From Acidisoma sp965199065 (lineage in GTDB: Bacteria; Pseudomonadota; Alphaproteobacteria; Acetobacterales; Acetobacteraceae), in the NCBI RefSeq assembly GCF_965199065.1, contig NZ_CBDAQN010000001.1, positions 682,001 through 746,000 on the forward strand: a stretch of DNA of 64,000 nucleotides. The letters are read 5' to 3'. The position numbers and the translations under genes are program-made. Positions within the stretch are counted from its first letter, which is position 1; every line of letters starts with the position of its first letter. The notes under the pieces were generated by a model. That model was given only the letters and a program-made list of their open reading frames with translations, was not told where the DNA came from and made no database searches. Shown here in pieces: positions 17,537 through 26,407 of this stretch.

Positions 17537-18463
17537 TTACAAAACAGGGTAATCAGCCTGATGACGATTTGGTGCTGGCAGACGGCTTTTGAACTCGAGG
17601 AGGTCCGTCCACGCTTCTCGTTTGGCAAGCGGCGTGCGCAGCAGATAGGCTGGATGATAGGTGGGCAGGGCAGGCACGGGCTGCTCAAGCCCCGGCACGG
17701 CGAGGCTCTGCCATTGGCCGCGTAGGCGGCGGATCCCTTGCGAGTTTCCAGTGATCGCGCGTGCGGCGGTGGCGCCCAGAAGCAGCAGGACCTCAGGCGC
17801 CACGAGGGCGATGTGCCGCAGCAGGAAGGGCAGGCAGACGGCGATCTCGGCCTCCGACGGTGCTCGGTTTCCGGGCGGCCGCCAGGGCAGGATGTTGGTG
17901 ATCAGCACCTGTGTGCGGTCGAGCCCGATGCTCCCCAGCATGCGGTCGAGCAACTGGCCGGAGGCGCCGACGAAGGGCAGGCCGGCCCGATCCTCCTCCG
18001 CGCCCGGGGCTTCCCCCACCAGCATGATGCGGGCGGCGGGGTTGCCGTCGGAGAAGACGAGGTTGGTCGCGGTGTCGCGCAGCGCGCAGCCCTCGAAACC
18101 GGCGATTGCGGCCCGCAGCTCGGCGAGGGTCGTGCAGGCGGCCGCGAGCGCCGCCGCTTGTGTCGCGGCAGGGCGGGCAACGCCGCGTAACGCCCCGGCC
18201 ACGATCGGGACTGCAGGAGAGACGAGGGCCGAACTTCCGCGCAGCCGGCCTCTCGACGGCTCGGGCGCGCCAGACTGATCCACGGACGGCAACGCGGCGT
18301 AGAGCGCCTCCCGCGGCGCGACGGCAAGACGACTCGGGAACCGGTCGACAGGCTCCTCGGTCAGCCCCTCGTCGGCGCCCCAGTCCCGCTGCAACGCGAG
18401 GAGCGCGAGCGCCTCCTCGGGCGACAGCCTGGCGGCTCGATCATCGGGCGTCAGTGCGGCCAC
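17537..18463 (-). CDS. Uracil-DNA glycosylase, family 4-like
   Basis: This 308-residue base-excision repair enzyme removes uracil from DNA. Motif 1 is at 150-166 (GEAPGAEEDRAGLPFVG), the ITNILPWRPPGNRAPS block is at 188-203, and the second catalytic motif YHPAYLLRTP is at 269-278. Family 4 proteins bind a 4Fe-4S cluster with four cysteines. Here Cys126 and Cys210 are kept, but the other two positions appear to be Phe123 and Trp194, so the cluster is probably missing. The N-terminal 100 residues are a variable extension. The GTG start overlaps the remnant of an aldo/keto reductase frame. Confidence 0.87.
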   Translation of the reverse strand: MAALTPDDRAARLSPEEALALLALQRDWGADEGLTEEPVDRFPSRLAVAPREALYAALPSVDQSGAPEPSRGRLRGSSALVSPAVPIVAGALRGVARPAATQAAALAAACTTLAELRAAIAGFEGCALRDTATNLVFSDGNPAARIMLVGEAPGAEEDRAGLPFVGASGQLLDRMLGSIGLDRTQVLITNILPWRPPGNRAPSEAEIAVCLPFLLRHIALVAPEVLLLLGATAARAITGNSQGIRRLRGQWQSLAVPGLEQPVPALPTYHPAYLLRTPLAKREAWTDLLEFKSRLPAPNRHQADYPVL

Positions 18464-18608
18464 GCTCGATGTCCAGCATCGTCACGGCGTGCGCGTCGTA
18501 GCGGTCGCCCGCCGTGGCGCCGGGGGGTGCGATCTCGTCGAGCCGCGCCAACTCGTGCGGGCTTGGCGTCACCGCAACGGCTCCAAGCGCCTCATCGAGC
18601 CGGGCCCG
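18441..18608 (-). pseudogene. Remnant of an aldo/keto reductase (C-terminal end only)
   Basis: Between the UDG and TPR genes (318 bases without an intact gene), the minus strand keeps an open stretch reading LDEALGAVAVTPSPHELARL, then DEIAPPGATAGDRYDAHAVT and MLDIERGR. This matches the C-terminal end of aldo/keto reductases, where a helix with ELARLD is followed by PPGxxxGxRY. The frame is closed upstream by TAG just beyond 18626, and the catalytic barrel is gone. The stop (18441-18443) lies 20 bases inside the UDG gene, as expected for a former upstream partner. The assignment rests on about 50 residues. Confidence 0.55.
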
Positions 18609-18781
18609 GCGCCGCCTCGTCTGATCCTATCCATGCGGCCCGCTCTCGTTTCACGACAGCCCCATCCTAAAGTGTCGGCGGCAGACGCTCCACCCCCCGC
18701 TTGGCGGGATCAGGACACGGCGGTTGCGAAAGCTGTCTCCCCCCGTGGCGCGGTCCGTCCGTGGCTGTTAGCATCCCGGTC

Positions 18782-20524
18782 ATGAGACATGCTCCGATGC
18801 TTGGCCGCTGCGTCCTTCTCGCGATGACGACGCTTTCAGCCTGCGCCGCCACGACGCCTCCCGGTCTCGGTTCATCGCGTCTCGGCGGGTCCGGACCCGC
18901 ATCCGGCGCAAGCGCCTCCGGCAGCTTCCTCGTCGGCCAGTATGCGGCAAGCCGGTTCGACTTTCCGTCCGCGGCGGCCGCCATGCAGGACGCGTTGATC
19001 GCCGATCCGCGGGCCGCCTCGGGTCTCGCCGGCGAGACCTTCCTGCTCGAATTGCTGGCGGGCAACGCAGGAACCGCAAGTGCCCTGGCGACCGCGGTGC
19101 CCGGTGATCCACTGGCGCAGCTGCTGCTGGCCGGTTCGGCGGCCCGGGGCGGGCATTGGCATGAGGCGCTGCGCCGCTACCAGTCGATCCCGACGCCGGA
19201 CGGATTGACCGCGGTCATGAAGCCGCTGCTGGTGGCCTGGGCCCTGAAGGGCGCGGGCCAGACCAACGCCGCGCTTTCAGCCCTACAGGTTCAGTCGAAT
19301 TCACCTGGCCTCCGTACGGTCTTCGCGTTGCACACCGCGCTGATCGCGGACCAGGCGAACCTCGTGCCGACGGCGGCGCAGAATTACGGGATCGTCCAGG
19401 GCAGCCTGCAGGCGCCCAACCTTCGCCTGGCGCAGCTGCTCGCCAGCTGGGACGCGCGCACCGGCAACATGGCCGGAGCCGATCAGGTGCTCGATAGTCT
19501 GACGCCCGATCTGGCGATGGCGATGACGGTGCCGGCGCTCAAGAAGCGGGTGATGACGGTTCCGGTGCCGAACGCCGTAGACGGCCTGGCCGAGGTCTAC
19601 GTCAATCTCGCCGCTGCGTTCCAGGACGAGGCCGACAACGGCATGCAGCGGGGCGCGCGCGCGCGCGCGCAGCAGACAGTGCTGATCCTGCTGCAGCTCG
19701 CCCTGCAGATGCGGCCGGATCTGACCGAGGCGCGGCTGCTGCTATCGGATGTCATCGATACGGGCCGGAACGCCTCGGTGGCGCTGGCGCCGCTGCAGAG
19801 GATCGGCCCCTCGGACCCGCTTTACCCTCTGGCGGCGCTGCGGTCTTCGGTTCTGCTGGCGCGGCTCGGTCAGAAGGAAGAGGCTCGGCAGAAGCTCACG
19901 GATCTGGCGGCGGCCTATCCAACGAGCCCGGAGCCCCAGCTGGCGCTCGGAGATCTGCTGCGGGACCAGTCGGACTATCTGGATGCGGCTGCCGCCTACT
20001 CGAAGGCGCTTGCACTGTTGCCGCCAAACGATCCTGCCGGCTGGCTGGTCTATTACGACCGTGGGATTGCCTACGACCAGGGCGGAGACTGGGCGAAGGC
20101 GCTGCCCGATCTGCAAACCGCGCTGAAGCTCTCGCCGGGGCAGCCCTACGTGCTCAACTACCTCGGCTATAGCTGGGCGGTGAAGCGGCAGCACATCGCA
20201 CAGGCGAGAACGATGATCGAGCAGGCTTTGCAGGCGGTGCCCAACGACGGCGCGATCGTTGATAGCCTGGGCTTCGTTCTGCTGCAGCAGGGCCAGGCGC
20301 AGGCGGCGGTGACGACGCTCACGAAGGCGGTGAACCTCGAGCCCGACGACCCGACGATCAATGCTCATCTGGGGGACGCCTACGCGGCGGCGGGCGACCA
20401 CCTTCAGGCAGTCTTCCAGTGGCGTCGCGCCTTGCAGCTCGGGGCAGACCCCAGCCTCGCCTCCGCGCTGCTGGCGAAGCTGCAGATCAAGCAGACGGCG
20501 GCGGCGCCGGCCGCCAACAACTGA
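18782..20524 (+). CDS. Tetratricopeptide-repeat lipoprotein
   Basis: The 580-residue protein starts with a lipoprotein signal peptide (MRHAPMLGRCVLLAMTTLS, then ACAATTPP) whose lipobox LSAC places the mature Cys at about residue 22. The rest is helical repeats. Clear TPR units occur in the C-terminal half, with typical A, Y, G and P positions (EPQLALGDLLRDQSDYLDAA; PYVLNYLGYSWAVKRQHIAQ; VDSLGFVLLQQGQAQAAVT). The frame opens at 18701, but ATG 18782 is required for the signal peptide. It lies just upstream of ispE. It probably scaffolds an envelope complex; no enzymatic motif is visible. Confidence 0.85.
   Translation: MRHAPMLGRCVLLAMTTLSACAATTPPGLGSSRLGGSGPASGASASGSFLVGQYAASRFDFPSAAAAMQDALIADPRAASGLAGETFLLELLAGNAGTASALATAVPGDPLAQLLLAGSAARGGHWHEALRRYQSIPTPDGLTAVMKPLLVAWALKGAGQTNAALSALQVQSNSPGLRTVFALHTALIADQANLVPTAAQNYGIVQGSLQAPNLRLAQLLASWDARTGNMAGADQVLDSLTPDLAMAMTVPALKKRVMTVPVPNAVDGLAEVYVNLAAAFQDEADNGMQRGARARAQQTVLILLQLALQMRPDLTEARLLLSDVIDTGRNASVALAPLQRIGPSDPLYPLAALRSSVLLARLGQKEEARQKLTDLAAAYPTSPEPQLALGDLLRDQSDYLDAAAAYSKALALLPPNDPAGWLVYYDRGIAYDQGGDWAKALPDLQTALKLSPGQPYVLNYLGYSWAVKRQHIAQARTMIEQALQAVPNDGAIVDSLGFVLLQQGQAQAAVTTLTKAVNLEPDDPTINAHLGDAYAAAGDHLQAVFQWRRALQLGADPSLASALLAKLQIKQTAAAPAANN
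19653..19670. repeat. (GC)9 dinucleotide tract inside the TPR lipoprotein gene
   Basis: Eighteen bases of strictly alternating GC encode the RARARA part of a GARARARAQQ segment. Such tracts can adopt Z-DNA and are prone to slippage; a two-base change here would disrupt the reading frame. Confidence 0.8.
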
Positions 20525-20535
20525 TCCCGCGCCAA

Positions 20536-21426
20536 ATGATGCCTGTGCCGAGCGCCGCTTTCGCGCCCGCGAAGGTCAATCTGACCCTCAGGGTGACCGG
20601 GCGCCGCGCAGACGGGTATCATCTGCTCGATAGCCTCGTGGTCTTCGCCGATGTCGGCGACCGGCTCACGGTGCGGCAGCCATCGCCGCTGTCGCTGACG
20701 GTGACGGGGCCGTTCGGGGGCGGCTTGGCGGGAGAGGAAGACAACCTCGTCCTGCGCGCGGCGCGACGCTTGGCCGACGCCGGCGGCATCGATCCTCAGG
20801 GGCGGCTCACGCTCGAAAAGAACCTGCCCGTCGCCTCCGGCATCGGCGGCGGCTCGTCCGACGCTGCGGCGGCGTTGCGGCTGCTCGCGGAGGCCTGGGG
20901 CTTATCCCTGCCCCAAGGGGAGATGGACCGGCTGGCCATCTCATTAGGCGCGGATGTGCCGGTGTGCCTGGCGCGTCGGCCGGCGCGGATGGCCGGGATC
21001 GGCGAAATCCTCTCGGCAGTGCCGGCGCTGCCCGAAATCGGGCTGGTGCTGGTCAACCCTGGAGTGGCCTGTCCGACCGCGGCGATATTCCGGGCGAGGG
21101 CCGAGGCCGGAACAGGCTTCTCTCCCGCCGATGCCGTTCCGGCAGGAGGATGGGAGACGGCGCGGTCGCTCTCCATGGCGCTTGCGGAGATCGGCAACGA
21201 CCTCGAGGCGCCGGCAATGGCCGTGGCGCCAGTCATCCGGGCAGTGCTGGATGCGATCCGGGCGCAGCCCGAGTGCCTGCTGGCGAGAATGAGCGGTTCG
21301 GGCGCCACCTGCTTCGGCCTGTTCCCCAAAGCCTCAGCGGCTGTGCGGGCGGCTCATGGGGTCCGGGGCGACGGCTGGTGGTCCTGGGGCGGAGGTCTTT
21401 ACGACCCTGCCCCCTCGGCCCTATGA
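20536..21426 (+). CDS. ispE: 4-diphosphocytidyl-2-C-methyl-D-erythritol kinase
   Basis: This 296-residue GHMP kinase phosphorylates CDP-methylerythritol in the MEP pathway of isoprenoid synthesis. The N-terminus PAKVNLTLRVTGRRADGYHLL is the IspE substrate motif, the ATP-binding loop is LPVASGIGGGSSDAAAALRL, and the C-terminal MSGSGATCFGLF is the third GHMP motif. Two adjacent ATG codons (20536 and 20539) follow the TPR gene stop by 11 bases. A tRNA-Gln gene follows immediately downstream. Confidence 0.95.
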   Translation: MMPVPSAAFAPAKVNLTLRVTGRRADGYHLLDSLVVFADVGDRLTVRQPSPLSLTVTGPFGGGLAGEEDNLVLRAARRLADAGGIDPQGRLTLEKNLPVASGIGGGSSDAAAALRLLAEAWGLSLPQGEMDRLAISLGADVPVCLARRPARMAGIGEILSAVPALPEIGLVLVNPGVACPTAAIFRARAEAGTGFSPADAVPAGGWETARSLSMALAEIGNDLEAPAMAVAPVIRAVLDAIRAQPECLLARMSGSGATCFGLFPKASAAVRAAHGVRGDGWWSWGGGLYDPAPSAL

Positions 21427-21475
21427 GGGCTCCCGCGGCGCGAGTGGATCGCCGGCTGTTTCCAGGCACGGATGG

Positions 21476-21550
21476 TGGGGCGTAGCCAAGCGGTAAGGCA
21501 GCGGATTTTGATTCCGCCATGCGGAGGTTCGAATCCTCCCGCCCCAGCCA
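21476..21550 (+). tRNA. tRNA-Gln (anticodon UUG)
   Basis: The 75-base gene folds as a cloverleaf. The acceptor arm TGGGGCG (21476-21482) pairs with CGCCCCA (21540-21546). The anticodon stem GCGGA (21501-21505) faces TCCGC, with loop TTTTGAT holding anticodon TTG at 21508-21510. The T arm contains GGTTCGAATC. A discriminator G and encoded CCA end at 21550. It is the only tRNA recognised in the window. Confidence 0.95.
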
Positions 21551-21756
21551 GTGCCATGTGCCGGACGCTCAGTGACAGATCGCCGGGCGAGGGAACCCGC
21601 GGCCATCCAGACGATTGCAACTTCCCGTGGTTTATGTTGCACTGTCGAAATTAGTATGGAGCGCCGGCCGCATTGCCCGGCTGCTTGACGCCGCCAGTCG
21701 GATGGCACATGTTCCTGTTACGTTCCAGCCCACGCGACGCGAACGAGGAGGTCCAG

Positions 21757-22380
21757 ATGGCGCGCATCAAGAAAGAAGATCATGCGAGGATCTTGCAGCT
21801 CGTGGATGTCGAGCGGCGGGCGGTGCGCGAAATCGCGGCCGAGTTCGGCTGCACCCCGGCGGCGATCTACATGCTGCTGACGAAGCTGCGCCGGGAGGCT
21901 AGCGCCGCGAATGCCGAACCGGGCGAAACCCAGCCGCCTCTCGCTCTCGGCGAAGAACTCGATGCGGAGGGGGAGGCCGATGCGCCGGTCCTGGCACCGT
22001 CGGCTCCGCCCCCGGTTGCCCTGCCGCCGATGGCCGAGCCTCCAACCGCTGCGGGCGCGCCTGCGCCGCAGGATGAGCGCCGGGTCGTGAGCTTCGAACG
22101 TGCGACCCCAGTTCCCGCTTCGGCCCCAGCGCCTGCTCAGCCGCGGGAGGACGCGCGGCGTCCGGCATCGGCGGCCGTCGGCGGCAAGCTCGCGAAGCCC
22201 GGGATGGGTCTCCTCATGCGCACTCCCGATGGTGAGGAGACGATGACCCCGTTTCGCTCGATCGACGATCTGCTCTCGGCGATCAAGCCGATCCTGCGGG
22301 CCGGTGCGCGCAGTCCGGAACCAGTCTGGTTCTCGCTGCAGCCGGTCGATCTTTCGGCGATCGATGTCGATGCCGCCTGA
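21757..22380 (+). CDS. Helix-turn-helix protein with Pro/Ala-rich linker, function unknown
   Basis: The 207-residue product begins with about 47 residues that look like a resolvase or transposase-type helix-turn-helix (ILQLVDVERRAVREIAAEFG, then CTPAAIYMLLTKLRRE). A long Pro/Ala/Glu-rich, probably disordered linker spans about 50-150. A short conserved-looking C-terminal segment ends PVWFSLQPVDLSAIDVDAA. Start ATG 21757 has GAGGAGG well placed upstream. Its last bases overlap the start of the DMSP-lyase-like gene, so the two are translationally coupled. It may be the regulator of that gene, but this is inference. Confidence 0.7.
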   Translation: MARIKKEDHARILQLVDVERRAVREIAAEFGCTPAAIYMLLTKLRREASAANAEPGETQPPLALGEELDAEGEADAPVLAPSAPPPVALPPMAEPPTAAGAPAPQDERRVVSFERATPVPASAPAPAQPREDARRPASAAVGGKLAKPGMGLLMRTPDGEETMTPFRSIDDLLSAIKPILRAGARSPEPVWFSLQPVDLSAIDVDAA

Positions 22381-23005
22381 CGCTGAACCATCTGACGTGG
22401 TCGGGCGCAGTCCAGGGATCGCCGCGTTTCTGGCCGCGTTGGTTCCTTGCCTTGAACAGAGTACGAGCCACTGCCCTGCCGACCGCGCGTTCGTGTCCGG
22501 CGTCGTGGCGCTTCTCGCCGATCCTGGCGTTCCCACCTGTCATGAAGCGGGAGCACGCCCGGAGGTGCTTTGCCATCTGAATGCGGCGGTCGCCGGGCTC
22601 GAGGATGCCTCGCCAGACCTCTGCCGCCTCGGTGCGGCGTTTGCCGTCATCGCATCCATGGTGCCGTGGTCGAAGCGCCCGCATGTGGGACCGGATGCGG
22701 AACGCTTCGCGGCGGGACATGCCAACGCCATCATCATGGGACCACGTGGCGCCGAGGTTCGGGACGACATTGTCCTCGGCGTGAGCCTCATGGCGCCTCA
22801 TATACGTTATCCCGATCATTCCCATCCGCCGGATGAACTCTATCTCGTGCTCTCGGAAGGCGAATGGCGCCAGGGAGACGGCACCTGGATGCGGCCCGGC
22901 ATTGGCGGCACGGTCCGAAATCCGCCCGGTGCGGTGCATGCCATGCGGGCCGGAGCGAGGCCTCTCCTTGCAGTTTGGGCTCTCAGGCCCGCTTTTGCCG
23001 GCTGA
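22364..23005 (+). CDS. DMSP lyase family cupin (DddQ-like)
   Basis: The 213-residue protein ends in a cupin domain matching the DMSP-lyase family, whose members cleave dimethylsulfoniopropionate to dimethyl sulfide and acrylate. The spacing Y-x2-H-x-H-x3-E-x-Y of DddQ is exact: Tyr149, His152, His154, Glu158, Tyr160. A later His192 in PPGAVHAM completes the metal set. The N-terminal 110 residues are helical, as in DddQ. Start is ATG 22364 or 22370, inside the end of the HTH gene. The family also includes members not shown to act on DMSP, so the substrate is tentative. Confidence 0.75.
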   Translation: MSMPPDAEPSDVVGRSPGIAAFLAALVPCLEQSTSHCPADRAFVSGVVALLADPGVPTCHEAGARPEVLCHLNAAVAGLEDASPDLCRLGAAFAVIASMVPWSKRPHVGPDAERFAAGHANAIIMGPRGAEVRDDIVLGVSLMAPHIRYPDHSHPPDELYLVLSEGEWRQGDGTWMRPGIGGTVRNPPGAVHAMRAGARPLLAVWALRPAFAG

Positions 23006-23097
23006 TCGCACAAGCGTCTTGCATAGGGGGCTGGTCGTCCGGAAGCTGCTGGACCAAAAGAGGCCGCAGATCGTCCGTCAGACCGGAGCAACGTATC

Positions 23098-23898
<801 letters not shown>

Positions 23899-24317
23899 TT
23901 ATGGTCCTCTGCTACCAGATGAAGATTGTTGCCCGAGCGATGTAACCGGGTCCGACGAGCGCCCGAAGAGTGGGCAACGCGTCGCACTAAGCCCGAGCAG
24001 TCACTCAATTGTCGCGCCTGCCTCAACAGGAACGACTTAAGCTTGGTTAAACAGCGGCAGGGGGACATCGGCTGCATGACGTTGAACCGCCGGCACCCTC
24101 TGCTCGCTACGCCGGCCCTTCCGCTCGTGGTTCCGGCGCCGCCGTCGTCTGCCGAACTCCCTTTTCGGTTCCAGCATGGCCTGCCCTTCAAGCTGCACAT
24201 CCCGGCGAAACTCGGCTTTGCGAGTTTGAAGTTGGTGACAACGACCTGCGTGATCGACAAGATGCAGTGCGGGTGTCGGTGGAATCGCGGCTACAATCGG
24301 TTCAGCGGGAGTTAAGG
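23899..24317 (+). other. 419-base interval without a confident gene; one possible small ORF (24076-24315)
   Basis: No recognisable gene or RNA is seen. One ORF from ATG 24076 to TAA 24315 (79 residues) ends two bases before the next gene. It opens MTLNRRHPLLATPALPLVVP, which resembles a twin-arginine signal start, and ends in a Cys-containing, aromatic and basic tail (CVIDKMQCGCRWNRGYNRF). A CAGGGGG lies about 11 bases upstream of the ATG. It may be a real small protein, a decayed exported protein or chance. Confidence 0.3.
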
Positions 24318-25058
24318 ATGCAACGAACCTGTGCGGTTGGCGTCATGGCGAAGGCGCCGCAAGCCGGGCGATCCAAAACGCGGCTTTGTCCGCCGCTGAC
24401 GCCCGAGCAGGCGGCGGCGATGAGCGCCGCCTTCCTGCGCGACACGACGGAGAACATGGCCGCAGCAACCCGGAACGCGCCAATCACCGCCTATGCCGCT
24501 TACGCGCCGGTGGGTACGGAGACGCTGCTGCGCGCCTGTCTGGCCGAGGGGACGGAGTTGTTGCTCGCCGATGGCGGCGACATCGAAGCGCCGGGCGTGG
24601 CGGGCTTTGGGCGCTGTCTGCTGCATGCGATCCAGGGGATGCTGGCCGCCGGCCACACCGCCGCCTGTGTGCTGAGCGCCGACAGCCCGACCATCCCGAC
24701 CGCTGTTCTGGTGCAGGCGGCGACGCTCTTGCTCGAGCCGGGAGACCGCGCCGTGCTGGGGCCCGCCGATGACGGCGGCTATTACTTCCTTGGCCTGAAA
24801 ACGGCCCATGCAGCGATGTTCCGCGATATAGACTGGAGCACCGAGACCGTCGCCGACGCGACGCGGGCGCGGGCAAGGGAGATCGGGCTCGACCTCATCG
24901 AGCTGGAGAGCTGGTACGATGTCGACGATGCCGCCTCCCTCGGCGTGCTGCTGCGGGAGACCCGGGGCTATGCGGCGCTTGCGACGCGGGCGGCAATCGC
25001 GCGCCTGGAGCTACGGCATCCGCTGGACAAGACAACACTCCTGAGCGCCGCCGAGTGA
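24318..25058 (+). CDS. CofC-like transferase (rSAM/selenodomain-associated transferase 1 type, DUF2064)
   Basis: The 246-residue cytoplasmic protein has a GT-A/nucleotidyltransferase fold. The N-terminal motif AKAPQAGRSKTRLCPPL at 11-27 and ADSPTIPTAVLVQA followed by LGPADDGGYYFLGL are hallmarks of TIGR04282/DUF2064. These proteins resemble CofC and sugar nucleotidyltransferases and often sit beside radical SAM genes. The start at ATG 24318 has GGGAG spaced six bases before it. It ends in a GTGA overlap with the membrane glycosyltransferase gene, the first link of a five-gene coupled chain. Its substrate is not known. Confidence 0.8.
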   Translation: MQRTCAVGVMAKAPQAGRSKTRLCPPLTPEQAAAMSAAFLRDTTENMAAATRNAPITAYAAYAPVGTETLLRACLAEGTELLLADGGDIEAPGVAGFGRCLLHAIQGMLAAGHTAACVLSADSPTIPTAVLVQAATLLLEPGDRAVLGPADDGGYYFLGLKTAHAAMFRDIDWSTETVADATRARAREIGLDLIELESWYDVDDAASLGVLLRETRGYAALATRAAIARLELRHPLDKTTLLSAAE

Positions 25059-26407
25059 TTCTCGCCTGGGCTCCACTGGCGATCCACGGCGTGATTCTGC
25101 TCGCCCTCATGGGCGGTGGTCTGCTGATGCACCAGTCGGGCGCACGCTCGATCGGCGACCCTCTTCATGCCGACCTCTTCGTGGGCATCCTGGGGCTGGC
25201 GGTGCTCGTCTATTTCAGCGCCGTGCGCCGCGTTCTGCACAAGGTCCAGCCGCGGCGAGCGGTGTGGCTCGTCCTCGGCGTGGCGGTCATCATGCGCGTG
25301 GTCCTCATCACCAACCCGCTGCTCCTGTCGAGCGACATCTACCGCTATGTCTGGGATGGCCGCGTCCAGGCAGCCGGCATCAACCCCTATCGCTACATTC
25401 CGGCCGATCCGGCGCTGACGGCGCTGCGGGACCAGACGATCTATCCGAACATCAACCGCCGCACCTATGCGCGCACCATCTATCCGCCGGCGGCGCAGGT
25501 GGTGTTTGCGATCGTGGGCCGCATCAGCCAGACCGTCATTGCAATGAAGCTCGCGATGCTGGCTTGCGAGGCGGTGGCCGTGATCTGCTTGCTGCGGCTG
25601 CTGGCCATCGCTCGTCTTCCGGCGGAACGCGTGCTCATCTACGCCTGGAACCCGCTCGTGCTGTGGTCCTTCGCGTGCGACGGACATGTCGACGCCATTG
25701 CCGTCGGCCTGCTGGCGGTGGCGCTGCTGTGCCGGGCGGAGCGGCGGTTCGGCGCCGCCGGTGCGTTCCTGGCAGGGGCGGTGCTGGCGAAGTTCCTGCC
25801 CATCGTGGTGGCACCCGCGTTCCTGCGCGGCGGTGCGTTCTGGCGCCCGGCGCTCGCGGGGCTTGCCGTCATCCTCGTGCTCTATGGGCTCTACATCTCG
25901 GTCGGCTCGCATGTGCTGGGCTTCATGGGTGCCTACGATCGGGAAGAGGGGCTCAACGATGGCCGCGGTTTCTGGCTGCTCGCCGGCCTCGCGCATGTGA
26001 TGCCGTTGCCGGTCGGCGTTTCCGCTATCTACGTCGCCTGTGTCGCGGCCGGGCTGGGGCTGCTGTCGCTCGCCATCCTGCGCCAACGGGCTCAGGGCGT
26101 CGTTGCCGATGTCACGCTGCTCTGCCGGGACACGGCAGTCCTGGCGGGCTGTGCCATGGCCGCCCTCAGCCCGCACTACACCTGGTATTTCGCCTGGCTC
26201 GCCTTGCCCAGCGTGATCGCGCCAATCCCGGCGGTGATCTGGCTCTCGGCCGCACCCGTGGCCCTCTATCTCGATCCCGACAATTCGCGTTTCCTCTGGC
26301 GCTCGATCGTCTACGTGCCCGCGGCAGCGCTCACCCTCGCCAGCCTGTGGAGGCGCCGGCAGCGGCTCCCCCAGGCTCTTGCGACCTCGGAAGGAACCCG
26401 CCCGTGA
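25055..26407 (+). CDS. Integral-membrane glycosyltransferase (GT-C fold, GT87/mannosyltransferase-like)
   Basis: The 450-residue protein has about 11-12 hydrophobic helices. Its first large loop (about residues 92-115) carries SSDIYRYVWDGRVQAAGINP, where the acidic SDIYRYVWDG motif is typical of GT-C enzymes that use polyprenyl-phosphate sugars. A second loop holds YPPAAQVVFA. The GTG start at 25055 overlaps the previous stop, and its own stop overlaps the radical SAM start (GTGA). It probably transfers a sugar from a lipid carrier on the periplasmic side. Donor and acceptor are unknown. Confidence 0.75.
   Translation: MILAWAPLAIHGVILLALMGGGLLMHQSGARSIGDPLHADLFVGILGLAVLVYFSAVRRVLHKVQPRRAVWLVLGVAVIMRVVLITNPLLLSSDIYRYVWDGRVQAAGINPYRYIPADPALTALRDQTIYPNINRRTYARTIYPPAAQVVFAIVGRISQTVIAMKLAMLACEAVAVICLLRLLAIARLPAERVLIYAWNPLVLWSFACDGHVDAIAVGLLAVALLCRAERRFGAAGAFLAGAVLAKFLPIVVAPAFLRGGAFWRPALAGLAVILVLYGLYISVGSHVLGFMGAYDREEGLNDGRGFWLLAGLAHVMPLPVGVSAIYVACVAAGLGLLSLAILRQRAQGVVADVTLLCRDTAVLAGCAMAALSPHYTWYFAWLALPSVIAPIPAVIWLSAAPVALYLDPDNSRFLWRSIVYVPAAALTLASLWRRRQRLPQALATSEGTRP

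Noticed and set aside
24968..26176. A 402-codon minus-strand frame opposite the membrane glycosyltransferase
   Set aside because: It is hydrophilic and repetitive in His, Gln, Arg and Asp. The plus strand has membrane helices, GT-C motifs and coupled neighbours.
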